The translations under genes and the position numbers were made by a program. A DNA stretch of 64,000 bases from Massilia sp. Root418. GTDB taxonomy: Bacteria > Pseudomonadota > Gammaproteobacteria > Burkholderiales > Burkholderiaceae_D. The stretch is taken from assembly GCF_001425265.1 (NCBI RefSeq), contig NZ_LMEC01000011.1:249585-313584 (forward strand), written 5' to 3'. Below the pieces are notes generated by a model. It saw only the letters and a list, made by a program, of their open reading frames with translations, had not been told where the DNA came from and did not search any database. Below are positions 43,212-50,960 of this stretch, one piece after another; positions within the stretch are counted from its first letter, which is position 1; each line of letters starts with the position of its first letter.

Positions 43212-43958
43212 TTACTCCTCTGCCCCGCGCTCCTCGCCCAACATGGTGGCGACATGGCGGGCGATAGCGCCGTTCGATTTCATCGTCGCCAGTATCTCGG
43301 CCAGGCGTGGCGCCAGCGCGGCGTGGCGCTTGTGCAGGTAGATGTAGACCGGCGTGTCCTGCACCAGGCCCGCGTTGTAGACGTCGCGGTAGCGCTTGTG
43401 CAGTTTGGCCAACTGGCGCTGCCCGAACTCTTCCAGGTCCACGAAGATGTCGGTCTGGCCCAGCGCTACGTTCTGCAGGCCGGTCTGGCTGTCTACCACG
43501 GACGAAATCTGCTGCAGCGGCAGCACCTGCTCCAGGCTGGCCTTGAAGGTGACGTAGCCGCTGCGGTATTCCACGCGGTAGGGCGTGCCTTTCAGGCTGT
43601 CCCAGTTGGCGATTTTCAAGCCCGGCAGGCGGGTAAAGGCGGCTACGCGGAAGGACAGCAGCGCTTCGTCCACCCGCACCAGGTTCGGATGGGTGTCGGC
43701 GTAGGCGCGGGCCCGTCCGACTTCGCCGTCTATCCTGCCGGCGTCCGCTTCCATCGAGCCGCGCAGGGGCGGGAAGATGCGCACTTCCACGTCCAGCCCC
43801 AATTGCTGGAAGGCGTCCTCGCAAATCAGGGACAGTACGCCGGGTGCGAAGCTCGCTTCCTTCGGGAAGGGATGGGCGAGCACCAGCATGCCGCCCGCGC
43901 TGGCTCCATGCCCAAGCAGCAGGCCTGCGCTCAACAGCCAACTGGCGGCGGATTTCAC
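43212..43958 (-). CDS. Periplasmic solute-binding protein (SBP_bac_3 type)
   Basis: A 248-residue exported protein with signal peptide MKSAASWLLSAGLLLGHGASA. It resembles family-3 substrate-binding proteins (VLSLICEDAFQQLGLDVEVRIFPPLRG, then GRIDGEVGRARAYADTHPNLV and QNVALGQTDIFVDL). Stand-alone members without ABC permeases are common in this group of bacteria, and no transporter genes lie next to it. The ligand is unknown; it may be a sensory or orphan binding protein. Confidence 0.75.
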   Translation of the reverse strand: MKSAASWLLSAGLLLGHGASAGGMLVLAHPFPKEASFAPGVLSLICEDAFQQLGLDVEVRIFPPLRGSMEADAGRIDGEVGRARAYADTHPNLVRVDEALLSFRVAAFTRLPGLKIANWDSLKGTPYRVEYRSGYVTFKASLEQVLPLQQISSVVDSQTGLQNVALGQTDIFVDLEEFGQRQLAKLHKRYRDVYNAGLVQDTPVYIYLHKRHAALAPRLAEILATMKSNGAIARHVATMLGEERGAEE

Positions 43959-44079
43959 TGTCGTTCCCGGACGGAGATGAATGGTGCGGCTTGCCTAATT
44001 CTACTCCGTTGCGAATTGATAGTCAGAATGCTCCATCACAAAGCTTGACCCTCTTTCATGTGTCAGGTATTGTTGACAG

Positions 44080-44412
44080 GTGAGCGCGAAAAAACAGTCC
44101 CTGGATGGTAATCAACTGCTGGCGGTGCTGGCGGCGCTGGCCAACCCGCACCGGCTGCGCATCATTGCTGCGCTGGAGAGCGGCGGGCGCAATTACGTCA
44201 GCCAGCTGGCGCGCGACCTGGGCATCAGCCGTCCGCTGCTGCATCTGCACTTGCAGAAGCTGGAGGAAGCCGGCCTGGTCGTGAGCCAGATGGAGCTGTC
44301 GAACGACGGCAAGGCGCTCAATTATTTTGAGCCCAGCAGATTTTTAATCGAACTCTCGCCAGCTGCCATCGCGGAGATGGCGAAGACGCTTCAAGTCCCC
44401 AACGAACAGTAG
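44080..44412 (+). CDS. ArsR-family winged-helix regulator
   Basis: A 110-residue protein with the ArsR helix-turn-helix: LAALANPHRLRIIAALESGG, then YVSQLARDLGISRPLLHLHLQKLEEAGLV. No metal-binding cysteines are visible, so the signal is unlikely to be arsenite-type. It starts with GTG at 44080. The next two genes follow closely on the same strand, and it probably regulates them. Confidence 0.85.
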   Translation: MSAKKQSLDGNQLLAVLAALANPHRLRIIAALESGGRNYVSQLARDLGISRPLLHLHLQKLEEAGLVVSQMELSNDGKALNYFEPSRFLIELSPAAIAEMAKTLQVPNEQ

Positions 44413-44420
44413 AGGTTCAT

Positions 44421-44678
44421 ATGTCTGAAAGCATTTACTTGTTGACGATCTGCCTGCCGCTGGGCGCGGCCGTGATCATCTTCGGCATGAAGTACTTCTC
44501 GGCGGCGTTCGCCGCGCGCGCCCGCGCCGAGAGCGACGCCGCCTACAGCGCGCTGGCCGGGAAGGCAGTGCAGGCGCAGGCCGCGCAGCAGGCCACCTTG
44601 GCGGCCATGCAGGCGGAGATCGCCCGGCTGTCCGGCAGCGTGGCGTCGGTCGAAAAAATCCTCAAGCAAGTCGAGTAA
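44421..44678 (+). CDS. Small membrane-anchored coiled-coil protein
   Basis: An 85-residue protein with one N-terminal membrane helix (LLTICLPLGAAVIIFGMKYF) and a following Ala/Gln-rich helix with heptad character (QAAQQATLAAMQAEIARLSGSVASVEKILKQ), probably a coiled coil. It starts nine bases after the ArsR stop, so it is co-transcribed. No named family is certain; proteins like this often accompany ArsR and DUF4386 genes. Confidence 0.65.
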   Translation: MSESIYLLTICLPLGAAVIIFGMKYFSAAFAARARAESDAAYSALAGKAVQAQAAQQATLAAMQAEIARLSGSVASVEKILKQVE

Positions 44679-44704
44679 TCCGCAGTCTCTCACCGGGAGT
44701 ACAT

Positions 44705-45424
44705 ATGGACGGCAGCAATCTGATTCAGGCGCCGCGCGCGGCGCTGCAAAGTTATGGGCGGCTGGGCGGCGTGCTGTACCTGGTGATCATCGTCATCGGC
44801 CTGCTGGGCGAGGCGCTGGTCCGGGGCACGCTGGTGGTGCACGGCGACCCGGCCGCCACCGTGCGCCGCATCCAGGAGTCGGAATGGCTGTGGCGCCTGG
44901 GCGTGGCGGGGCAGATGCTTCTGCTGCTGTGCGCAGTGGCGCTGACGTGGATCTTCTACGTGCTGCTGCGGCCCGTGTGCAAGAACCTGAGCCTGCTGAT
45001 GGTGCTGTTCGCGATCACCTCGCTGGCGGTGGAAAGCGTGAGCGCGCTGCAACTGCAGGCCATGCTCGACACGCTGGCGATGGCAAAGTACCTGAAGCCG
45101 GAAGACCTGCCGCAGCTGCACGCCATGGCCTACCTGACGGTGGTGTCGCACGCGCAGGCGTTCGGCCTGGCACTGGTCTTCTTCGGCGTGGATATCCTCA
45201 TTGTCGGCTACCTGATCCGGCAATCCGGCTACATCCCTAAGGCCATCGGGGTGATGATGCAGCTGGCCGGCGTGTGCTACCTGATCAACAGCTTCAGCAT
45301 GGTGCTGAGCCCCACGCTGGCGAGCGTGCTGTTCCCCGCCATCCTGCTGCCCGCGCTGGTGGGCGAAAGTGCGTTCTGCCTGTGGCTGCTGATCAAGGGC
45401 GGCGGCCGCGCGCAAAAAGTTTGA
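44705..45424 (+). CDS. DUF4386 membrane protein
   Basis: A 239-residue protein with about six hydrophobic helices and the DUF4386 pattern: YGRLGGVLYLVIIVIGLLGE near the start, then RIQESEWLWRLGVAGQMLLLL and YLIRQSGYIPKAIGVMMQLAGVCYLINSF. The function of this family is unknown; it sits in the inner membrane. It is the third gene of the ArsR-led set. Confidence 0.85.
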   Translation: MDGSNLIQAPRAALQSYGRLGGVLYLVIIVIGLLGEALVRGTLVVHGDPAATVRRIQESEWLWRLGVAGQMLLLLCAVALTWIFYVLLRPVCKNLSLLMVLFAITSLAVESVSALQLQAMLDTLAMAKYLKPEDLPQLHAMAYLTVVSHAQAFGLALVFFGVDILIVGYLIRQSGYIPKAIGVMMQLAGVCYLINSFSMVLSPTLASVLFPAILLPALVGESAFCLWLLIKGGGRAQKV

Positions 45425-45529
45425 AGCGCCGGGCAGGATCGGTTAGGATGCCAGGTGAGAAGGCTTAGGCCGGACTTCCTTCTACCTCCGATTCAGTCTG
45501 GCCGCTTCCCTTCTCACCTTTTTCGCACC

Positions 45530-48106
45530 ATGACGACTGGGTACTCCGCAACCGATTCCCTGCTGCTGCGGCGGCACGCCCAGGTCTTCGTTCCGCCGGG
45601 GACGGCGAGCGTGCCCGATTCGTATCTGGATGCGCTCGAAGTCAACCTGGCCGGGGCCGGGTATGCCGTCTCGACTTCGCTGCGCCAGCGCTTGCGCACG
45701 CGCACGCCGCAGGAGCTGGGCGTGCTGCAAGCGCACCTGCTCGATACCCTGTTGGCCAACGTGGGCGGCCAGCACAAGCACGTGCCGCTGTTCCGGCATT
45801 TTCCCGACGGCGTGCCGGACGACACCTTCGACCTGTGGTGCCGCAAGGTCCTGAGCCATTTCATGCAGGGCGAGGACCAGCCATGCCTGTATTGCGGCCG
45901 GACCGGTACCACGCATGTGCTCAACCCCTGCCGCCACGTGGTGTGCGACGCCTGCTTCGATGGCAGCAATTACTCGGCTTGTCCGGTATGCGAGCAGCAC
46001 GTAGATCCGTCTTCGCCATTCTTCAAGCCCGCGCCGGAGCGCTCGGGCGCGGGCGCGCCCGTTGTACTGAAACTGCTCTCGCTGGGAGAGTCGCTGGAGG
46101 CATCGGCACGGGAGCTGTTCGTGTCGCTGTGCGCGCGCAAGCAGGTGCTGTCGCCGGTGGACAAGGACGACTTTGCCACCCTGATCCGCGAGCGCGGCGA
46201 AGCCATCCTGGGCTGGCTGCCCGCCGACATTCCGGTACGCGAGAACGTGGCCACCTTATTCGGCGAACTGCTGAAACGGATGCCGCCCGAGACCGTGGTG
46301 ACGCAGGCGCGGCGCTACTTCAGCAGCGCCACCGACGTCGCGCGCCTGATCGCCGCCTATTCGGATGCCGACGTGGCGCTGCAGGGACAGATCGTGTACC
46401 GCGCGCGCGCGATTGCCGAGTTGCGCGGGCTGGAAAAGTACAAGCGGATGTTTGCGGCGTGGTCGCACTGGGGGCATCAGCATCACCAGCAGTCGGTCCA
46501 GTTGCCGGTGCTGGTCAATCGCTTCAAGGTGGCGAAGCTGGGCCGTCCACTGCGCCGCGCGCTGCTGGCCTGCCTGGAGGGCATGAATCCGGACGCGTTG
46601 GTTGAAGACATGCTGCGCCACCGTTCGTACTGGGTCTGGCTGGGCGAGTTTTTGCATCCGCATGAATACCGCGCGCGCTTCCCCAACACCGCGCGGGCAT
46701 TCGAGGCGGTGCGCAAGAGGGCACCCGACGGTACGCGCGCCGCACCGTTCCGGGGCTACTACGCCAGGCTGGAAAGTGCGGCTTCGCGCAAGGATGCGCG
46801 TGGCATGACGGCCTTGCTGGCGCAGCGTCCCGGCGAGCTGGCGCGCCGCTTCGACCATGCGTTGCGCGTGGCAGGCAACGACGCCAGCGCGGTCGAGCAG
46901 CTGCTGGCCGAGTTCACGGCCGCTGCGCCGCGCCTGGCCACGCCGGTGCTGCTGACGCTGCGCTCCCTACTGCCCACCCGCGTCGTGGCGGGGAAGACGC
47001 GTGTCTATTGGCCCAAAGGGAAGGTCACCAAGGGCGTGTACGCGCCGGACGAGCGGCCGGCCTTGCCTGCGGTGGCCATCGAGCGCACGCTGGCGGTGCT
47101 GGAGCAGGAGCTGCTGCGCCGCTTTGCAGAAAAGCCGGATTTTCCGGTGTTCCTGATCGATACCCGCCTGAAGCAGGTGATGGTGCCCTTCAACGAGCGC
47201 ACGGCCAGCCGCTCGGCCATCCAGCTGCCCAGAGGGTCGACCCTGGCGGTGCCGCTGGCCGGCACCATGCGACTGTTCCTGCACTGGTGCGAGCCGCAAT
47301 CGGGCGGCAGGGTCACGGACCTGGACCTGTCCGTCGCATTTTTCGACAAGGACTGGCGCTTCTGCGGCACGTGTTCGTACTACGAGCTGAAGTTCAAGGA
47401 TATTGCCCGCAGCGCCGGCGATCTGCGCGGTGCGCCTTATCCCGACGGCGCCAGCGAGTTTGTCGATATTGACTGCGGACGCGCGCTGGCGGACGGCATC
47501 CGCTACGCCGTCGCGGTGCTGAACAACTACGCCGGCATGCCGTTCGAGCAGCTGGAGCGCGCCTATGCGGGTTTGATGCAGCTGGAGGACGCGCACGGCG
47601 CCCATTTCGACCCGAAAGCGGTCAAGCTGAAATTCGATCTGCAGGGAGAAAACGGCATTTTCATGCCGATGGTGCTGGACTTGCAGGAAGGCCGGCTGCA
47701 TTGGCTGGACGTCTATTCCAAAGGCGAACTGGCTTTCAATAACGCGGACAGCTCGAATGCAGCCGTCACCGCCATCTGCCCTACGCTGATCGACTATTTT
47801 GCCAGCGGCATCCGGCCCTCGCTGTACGAGCTTGTGCTGCTGCACGCCGCCGCCCGCGCGCAAAGCGTGGTGCTGCGAGGCGCACAGGACGTGGTCTTCG
47901 AACGGCACGCAGGCGAGGACAGCGCGGCCTTCCTGGCGCGCCTGCGGTCCGGCGCCGGTACGCCTTGCGCAGCCTTGCCGGCCGGCGGCCCGGTCTGCGC
48001 CGCCCTGCTGGAGGGCGACGCATCGCTCCCCGCGCACAGCCAGGCCTTCATCCTGCAGCCGGGCGTCGCCGCCGGCACCCTGTCGCCGGCCGATTTCCTT
48101 TCCTGA
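45530..48106 (+). CDS. Bacterial RING-finger protein with TerD-like region (MXAN_6230/SCO0854 type)
   Basis: An 858-residue cytoplasmic protein. A RING-type zinc finger is visible at residues 119-154: C119-x2-C122, C134-x-H136, C139-x2-C142 and C151-x2-C154, in PCLYCGRTGTTHVLNPCRHV. The C-terminal third has a TerD-like segment around residues 590-700 (GGRVTDLDLSVAFFDKDW and SEFVDIDCG). This two-part layout matches the rare MXAN_6230/SCO0854 family. RING domains are mostly eukaryotic and recruit ubiquitin-conjugating enzymes; no ubiquitin-like genes are seen here. The function is unknown. The start at 45530 is the first good ATG. Confidence 0.75.
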   Translation: MTTGYSATDSLLLRRHAQVFVPPGTASVPDSYLDALEVNLAGAGYAVSTSLRQRLRTRTPQELGVLQAHLLDTLLANVGGQHKHVPLFRHFPDGVPDDTFDLWCRKVLSHFMQGEDQPCLYCGRTGTTHVLNPCRHVVCDACFDGSNYSACPVCEQHVDPSSPFFKPAPERSGAGAPVVLKLLSLGESLEASARELFVSLCARKQVLSPVDKDDFATLIRERGEAILGWLPADIPVRENVATLFGELLKRMPPETVVTQARRYFSSATDVARLIAAYSDADVALQGQIVYRARAIAELRGLEKYKRMFAAWSHWGHQHHQQSVQLPVLVNRFKVAKLGRPLRRALLACLEGMNPDALVEDMLRHRSYWVWLGEFLHPHEYRARFPNTARAFEAVRKRAPDGTRAAPFRGYYARLESAASRKDARGMTALLAQRPGELARRFDHALRVAGNDASAVEQLLAEFTAAAPRLATPVLLTLRSLLPTRVVAGKTRVYWPKGKVTKGVYAPDERPALPAVAIERTLAVLEQELLRRFAEKPDFPVFLIDTRLKQVMVPFNERTASRSAIQLPRGSTLAVPLAGTMRLFLHWCEPQSGGRVTDLDLSVAFFDKDWRFCGTCSYYELKFKDIARSAGDLRGAPYPDGASEFVDIDCGRALADGIRYAVAVLNNYAGMPFEQLERAYAGLMQLEDAHGAHFDPKAVKLKFDLQGENGIFMPMVLDLQEGRLHWLDVYSKGELAFNNADSSNAAVTAICPTLIDYFASGIRPSLYELVLLHAAARAQSVVLRGAQDVVFERHAGEDSAAFLARLRSGAGTPCAALPAGGPVCAALLEGDASLPAHSQAFILQPGVAAGTLSPADFLS

Positions 48107-48243
48107 CCCCGCTCGCACGCGAGCTCAGCCGCGCGGCACGCTTTTTTTGGATCGCGTAAATTATGTAGAATTAAACAACTACGCGAGCGGGGCGTGATTA
48201 GCATGATCATGGTGACTAGCATGATGAGAGCGGAGCGGGGCTG

Positions 48244-49968
48244 ATGGCCAGCGTGCCGGACGACACTGAGCGCAGCCAGCAATCGATCCCGGATGCCAAG
48301 GGCATGCCGACGTTCACCTGGCAGACCACCAGCTCCATGCTGGCGGACGCGGTCAAGCTCACCATGCCGCCTTCGCACATCCTGCCCATCGTCTTCGTGC
48401 CCGGCATCATGGGCTCCAACCTGTCCAGCACCGACGGCGACGAAGTCTGGGTGCTGAACAAGACCGCCGGCGCGCCGCTCGGCCTGGCGATGATGTGGGC
48501 CAAGCGCGGCTCGGGCACGCGCCAGAAGGTGCTGCACCCGAAACGCACCCAGGTCTACCGCGAAGGCGCGGTGCCGAAGAAGGGCGTGGGCACCATCCGC
48601 GACAAGGCGCACTTCATCGAGCGTGGCTGGGGCGAGGTCTCCGAGGCCAGCTATCACAAGTTCCTGCTCTGGCTGGAGCAGAAGATGAACGCCGAAGGCT
48701 ACGACCCGGCCTACTGGGACGACTTCTCCTATACCTCCGTGAGCGCCACACCCAGGCCGGGCGAGAAGCCGCCGCCGCGCAAGCTGCCACCCGGGATCTC
48801 GATGGACATGGCCGGCCTGCCGCGCGTGGCCGAGGACGACCACCTCGCCGCGCCCATCCTGTCGGACGAGCTGCTCAAGCGCGCCAAGTGCCGCTTCCCG
48901 GTCTACGCCTGCGGCTACAACTGGCTGGCCTCCAACACGCAGGCGGCGGAGGCGCTGAAAGAGCGCGTTGCCGCCATCATCGCCGAGAACAACAAGGGCC
49001 AGTACAAGTGCGAACAGGTGATCCTGGTGACGCACTCCATGGGAGGCCTGGTGGCGCGCTGCTGCGCGCAGCTGGACGGCATGGCCGACAAGATCGCCGG
49101 CATCGTGCATGGCGTGATGCCGGCGGTGGGCGCGGCAGTGGCCTACCGGCGCTGTAAGGTCGGCATGCGCGAGGAGAGCTTCACTGCCGGCCTGGTGATC
49201 GGTTCCAATGGCCGCGAGGTGACGGCGGTGTTTGCGCAGGCGCCGGGGGCGCTGCAGCTGCTGCCGTCGGTGGAATACGGGCCGCACTGGCTCAACATCA
49301 AGGACGACAAAGGCCATCCGGCGCCTCCGCTGCCGAACGCCGACCCGTATGCCGAAATCTACCTGGAGCGCTCCGCGTGGTGGGGGCTGGTGCGCGAGGA
49401 ATGGCTGTCGCCCCAGGACGGCCTGGCGATCAAGTGGAACGAGTTCGCCAAGAACGTCAAGCTGGCCAAGGCCTTCCACGACGAGCTGGCCGGCCAGTAC
49501 CACGCGCAGACCTACGTTTTCTACGGCGGCAAGGTCGGCAACGGCGATGGCTTCGACAGCTTCGAGAAGATACACTGGAATATGAAGCGCGGCATGTCGC
49601 CCGGCGGGAAGGCGCCGGACCTGGCGGGCGCGCTCGCCTACGGCAACGACAAGGTGCGCACCGACGGCAGCAACAAGCTGTACATGGGCGGCCAGACCGA
49701 ATACATGCCGGACTATTCCGGCTACACCGGCGGCAGCACGTACGAAACCAGTTACTATGAAATCTCCTGCGGCATGCAGGACGGGCATGGCGACGGCACT
49801 GTGCCGGCCAGTTCCGGCAGGGCGCCGCGCAAATCGGGCGGAGGCAACATCAAGCAGCAGTTCAAGCTGAGCGGGTTTGAACACGAACCGGCCTACGGCG
49901 ACGCTATCGCGCAGAAGGTCACGCACTACGCGATCACCAAGATCGCGGCTATCGCAAGGCTGGCATGA
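48244..49968 (+). CDS. Tle4-like phospholipase effector (alpha/beta hydrolase)
   Basis: A 574-residue alpha/beta hydrolase. The N-terminal PIVFVPGIMGSNL has the oxyanion HxxG-like strand, VILVTHSMGGLVAR carries the nucleophile Ser265 in a THSMGG elbow, and DGHGDGTVPASSG supplies the late Asp or His region. This layout matches type VI secretion lipase effectors of the Tle4 kind, which degrade membrane phospholipids of rivals. No signal peptide is present, as expected for a T6SS cargo. A Tli4-like immunity gene overlaps its stop. There are no VgrG, PAAR or T6SS core genes in the window. Confidence 0.65.
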   Translation: MASVPDDTERSQQSIPDAKGMPTFTWQTTSSMLADAVKLTMPPSHILPIVFVPGIMGSNLSSTDGDEVWVLNKTAGAPLGLAMMWAKRGSGTRQKVLHPKRTQVYREGAVPKKGVGTIRDKAHFIERGWGEVSEASYHKFLLWLEQKMNAEGYDPAYWDDFSYTSVSATPRPGEKPPPRKLPPGISMDMAGLPRVAEDDHLAAPILSDELLKRAKCRFPVYACGYNWLASNTQAAEALKERVAAIIAENNKGQYKCEQVILVTHSMGGLVARCCAQLDGMADKIAGIVHGVMPAVGAAVAYRRCKVGMREESFTAGLVIGSNGREVTAVFAQAPGALQLLPSVEYGPHWLNIKDDKGHPAPPLPNADPYAEIYLERSAWWGLVREEWLSPQDGLAIKWNEFAKNVKLAKAFHDELAGQYHAQTYVFYGGKVGNGDGFDSFEKIHWNMKRGMSPGGKAPDLAGALAYGNDKVRTDGSNKLYMGGQTEYMPDYSGYTGGSTYETSYYEISCGMQDGHGDGTVPASSGRAPRKSGGGNIKQQFKLSGFEHEPAYGDAIAQKVTHYAITKIAAIARLA

Positions 49969-50951
49969 AGAAAATACTTTTATCGGGCATGGCCGTTATG
50001 CTGACGGCATGCTCATTGGTGGAGGCTAAACCTGTGGCGCCTATCAGCAAGGAAGTCCGTGCCGTGTGCATGGGACGGCATCAAATGGAACTGCCCAAGG
50101 ATTTCGAACAGGCCATGGGATCGTCGTCGATCTTCACGCCGCCGGGATTGACGGACGCGGGCGCGCCGATCGACGTGGTGGTGAAAGCGGCCGGCATGGG
50201 CCCGGCCGAATTCCAGCGCCAGGTGGAGCTGCGCCGTGGCGCGCTGCTGGCGGCAGGGCGCAAGGCGACCAATATACTGAAGGAAGTGGTCCAGGTCAGC
50301 AAGGAAGCCGTCATCTTCCGCGTGATGGAGATCGACGATGCTTACAACAGCGAGCTGCATTTGCTGCGCGACGGCGTGTACATCGTGGCCTCCACCGACT
50401 CGTACGAGAACAGCTACGCGAAGGCCGAGGCGCGGCTGGTGGAATTTGCCGGCCACGTGGAGAAGGCCGGCGACGGTGCCAACACCGCCAGGGGATTTTG
50501 CCTGGGGCCGGTGGTGGTAAACGGCCGCTATGCGGGCGAATACGGCAAGCTCAGTTTCCGCAGCAAGGCGGCGCCGGAGGTGCAGGTGTCGGTGGTGGTG
50601 GACACCTACACGCCCGATGAAAGCAAGTCGCTGCTGCAGCGCGTGAGCGGCGGCGATTCGCTGCTCACGCGCATGGGCGTGCATCCCAAGGTGCTGCGCA
50701 AGGGCGAGCTGCAGGTGGCGGGCATGAACGCGCAGGAATGGCTGGCGTGGATACAGCCGGAGGAGGACAGCGCGCGCAAGCAGTTCAGTTTTGCGCTGGA
50801 GACGCGCCGCCCGGCGCCCGGTCCGCTGCAGCCGTCGCTGCACCTGGAGTTCGACGCGGGCCGGCGCGGCGAGAGCGGCTTGAGCCAGGAGCAGGCGGTG
50901 GCGCTGTGGGACAGCGTCAGCCGCAGCATCCGCCCGCGCGCGGGGAACTGA
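49965..50951 (+). CDS. Tli4-like immunity lipoprotein
   Basis: A 328-residue protein with a lipoprotein signal (MKKILLSGMAVMLTACS). It begins in the stop codon of the lipase gene (ATGA), the usual toxin-immunity coupling. The mature protein reads VCMGRHQMELPKDFEQAMGSSS and later GFCLGPVVVNG, typical of Tli4 proteins, which neutralise the lipase in the periplasm. Tli4-type proteins bind the effector directly. A periplasmic location and protection from self or kin attack are inferred. Confidence 0.7.
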   Translation: MKKILLSGMAVMLTACSLVEAKPVAPISKEVRAVCMGRHQMELPKDFEQAMGSSSIFTPPGLTDAGAPIDVVVKAAGMGPAEFQRQVELRRGALLAAGRKATNILKEVVQVSKEAVIFRVMEIDDAYNSELHLLRDGVYIVASTDSYENSYAKAEARLVEFAGHVEKAGDGANTARGFCLGPVVVNGRYAGEYGKLSFRSKAAPEVQVSVVVDTYTPDESKSLLQRVSGGDSLLTRMGVHPKVLRKGELQVAGMNAQEWLAWIQPEEDSARKQFSFALETRRPAPGPLQPSLHLEFDAGRRGESGLSQEQAVALWDSVSRSIRPRAGN

Positions 50952-50960
50952 CCGGCTGCG

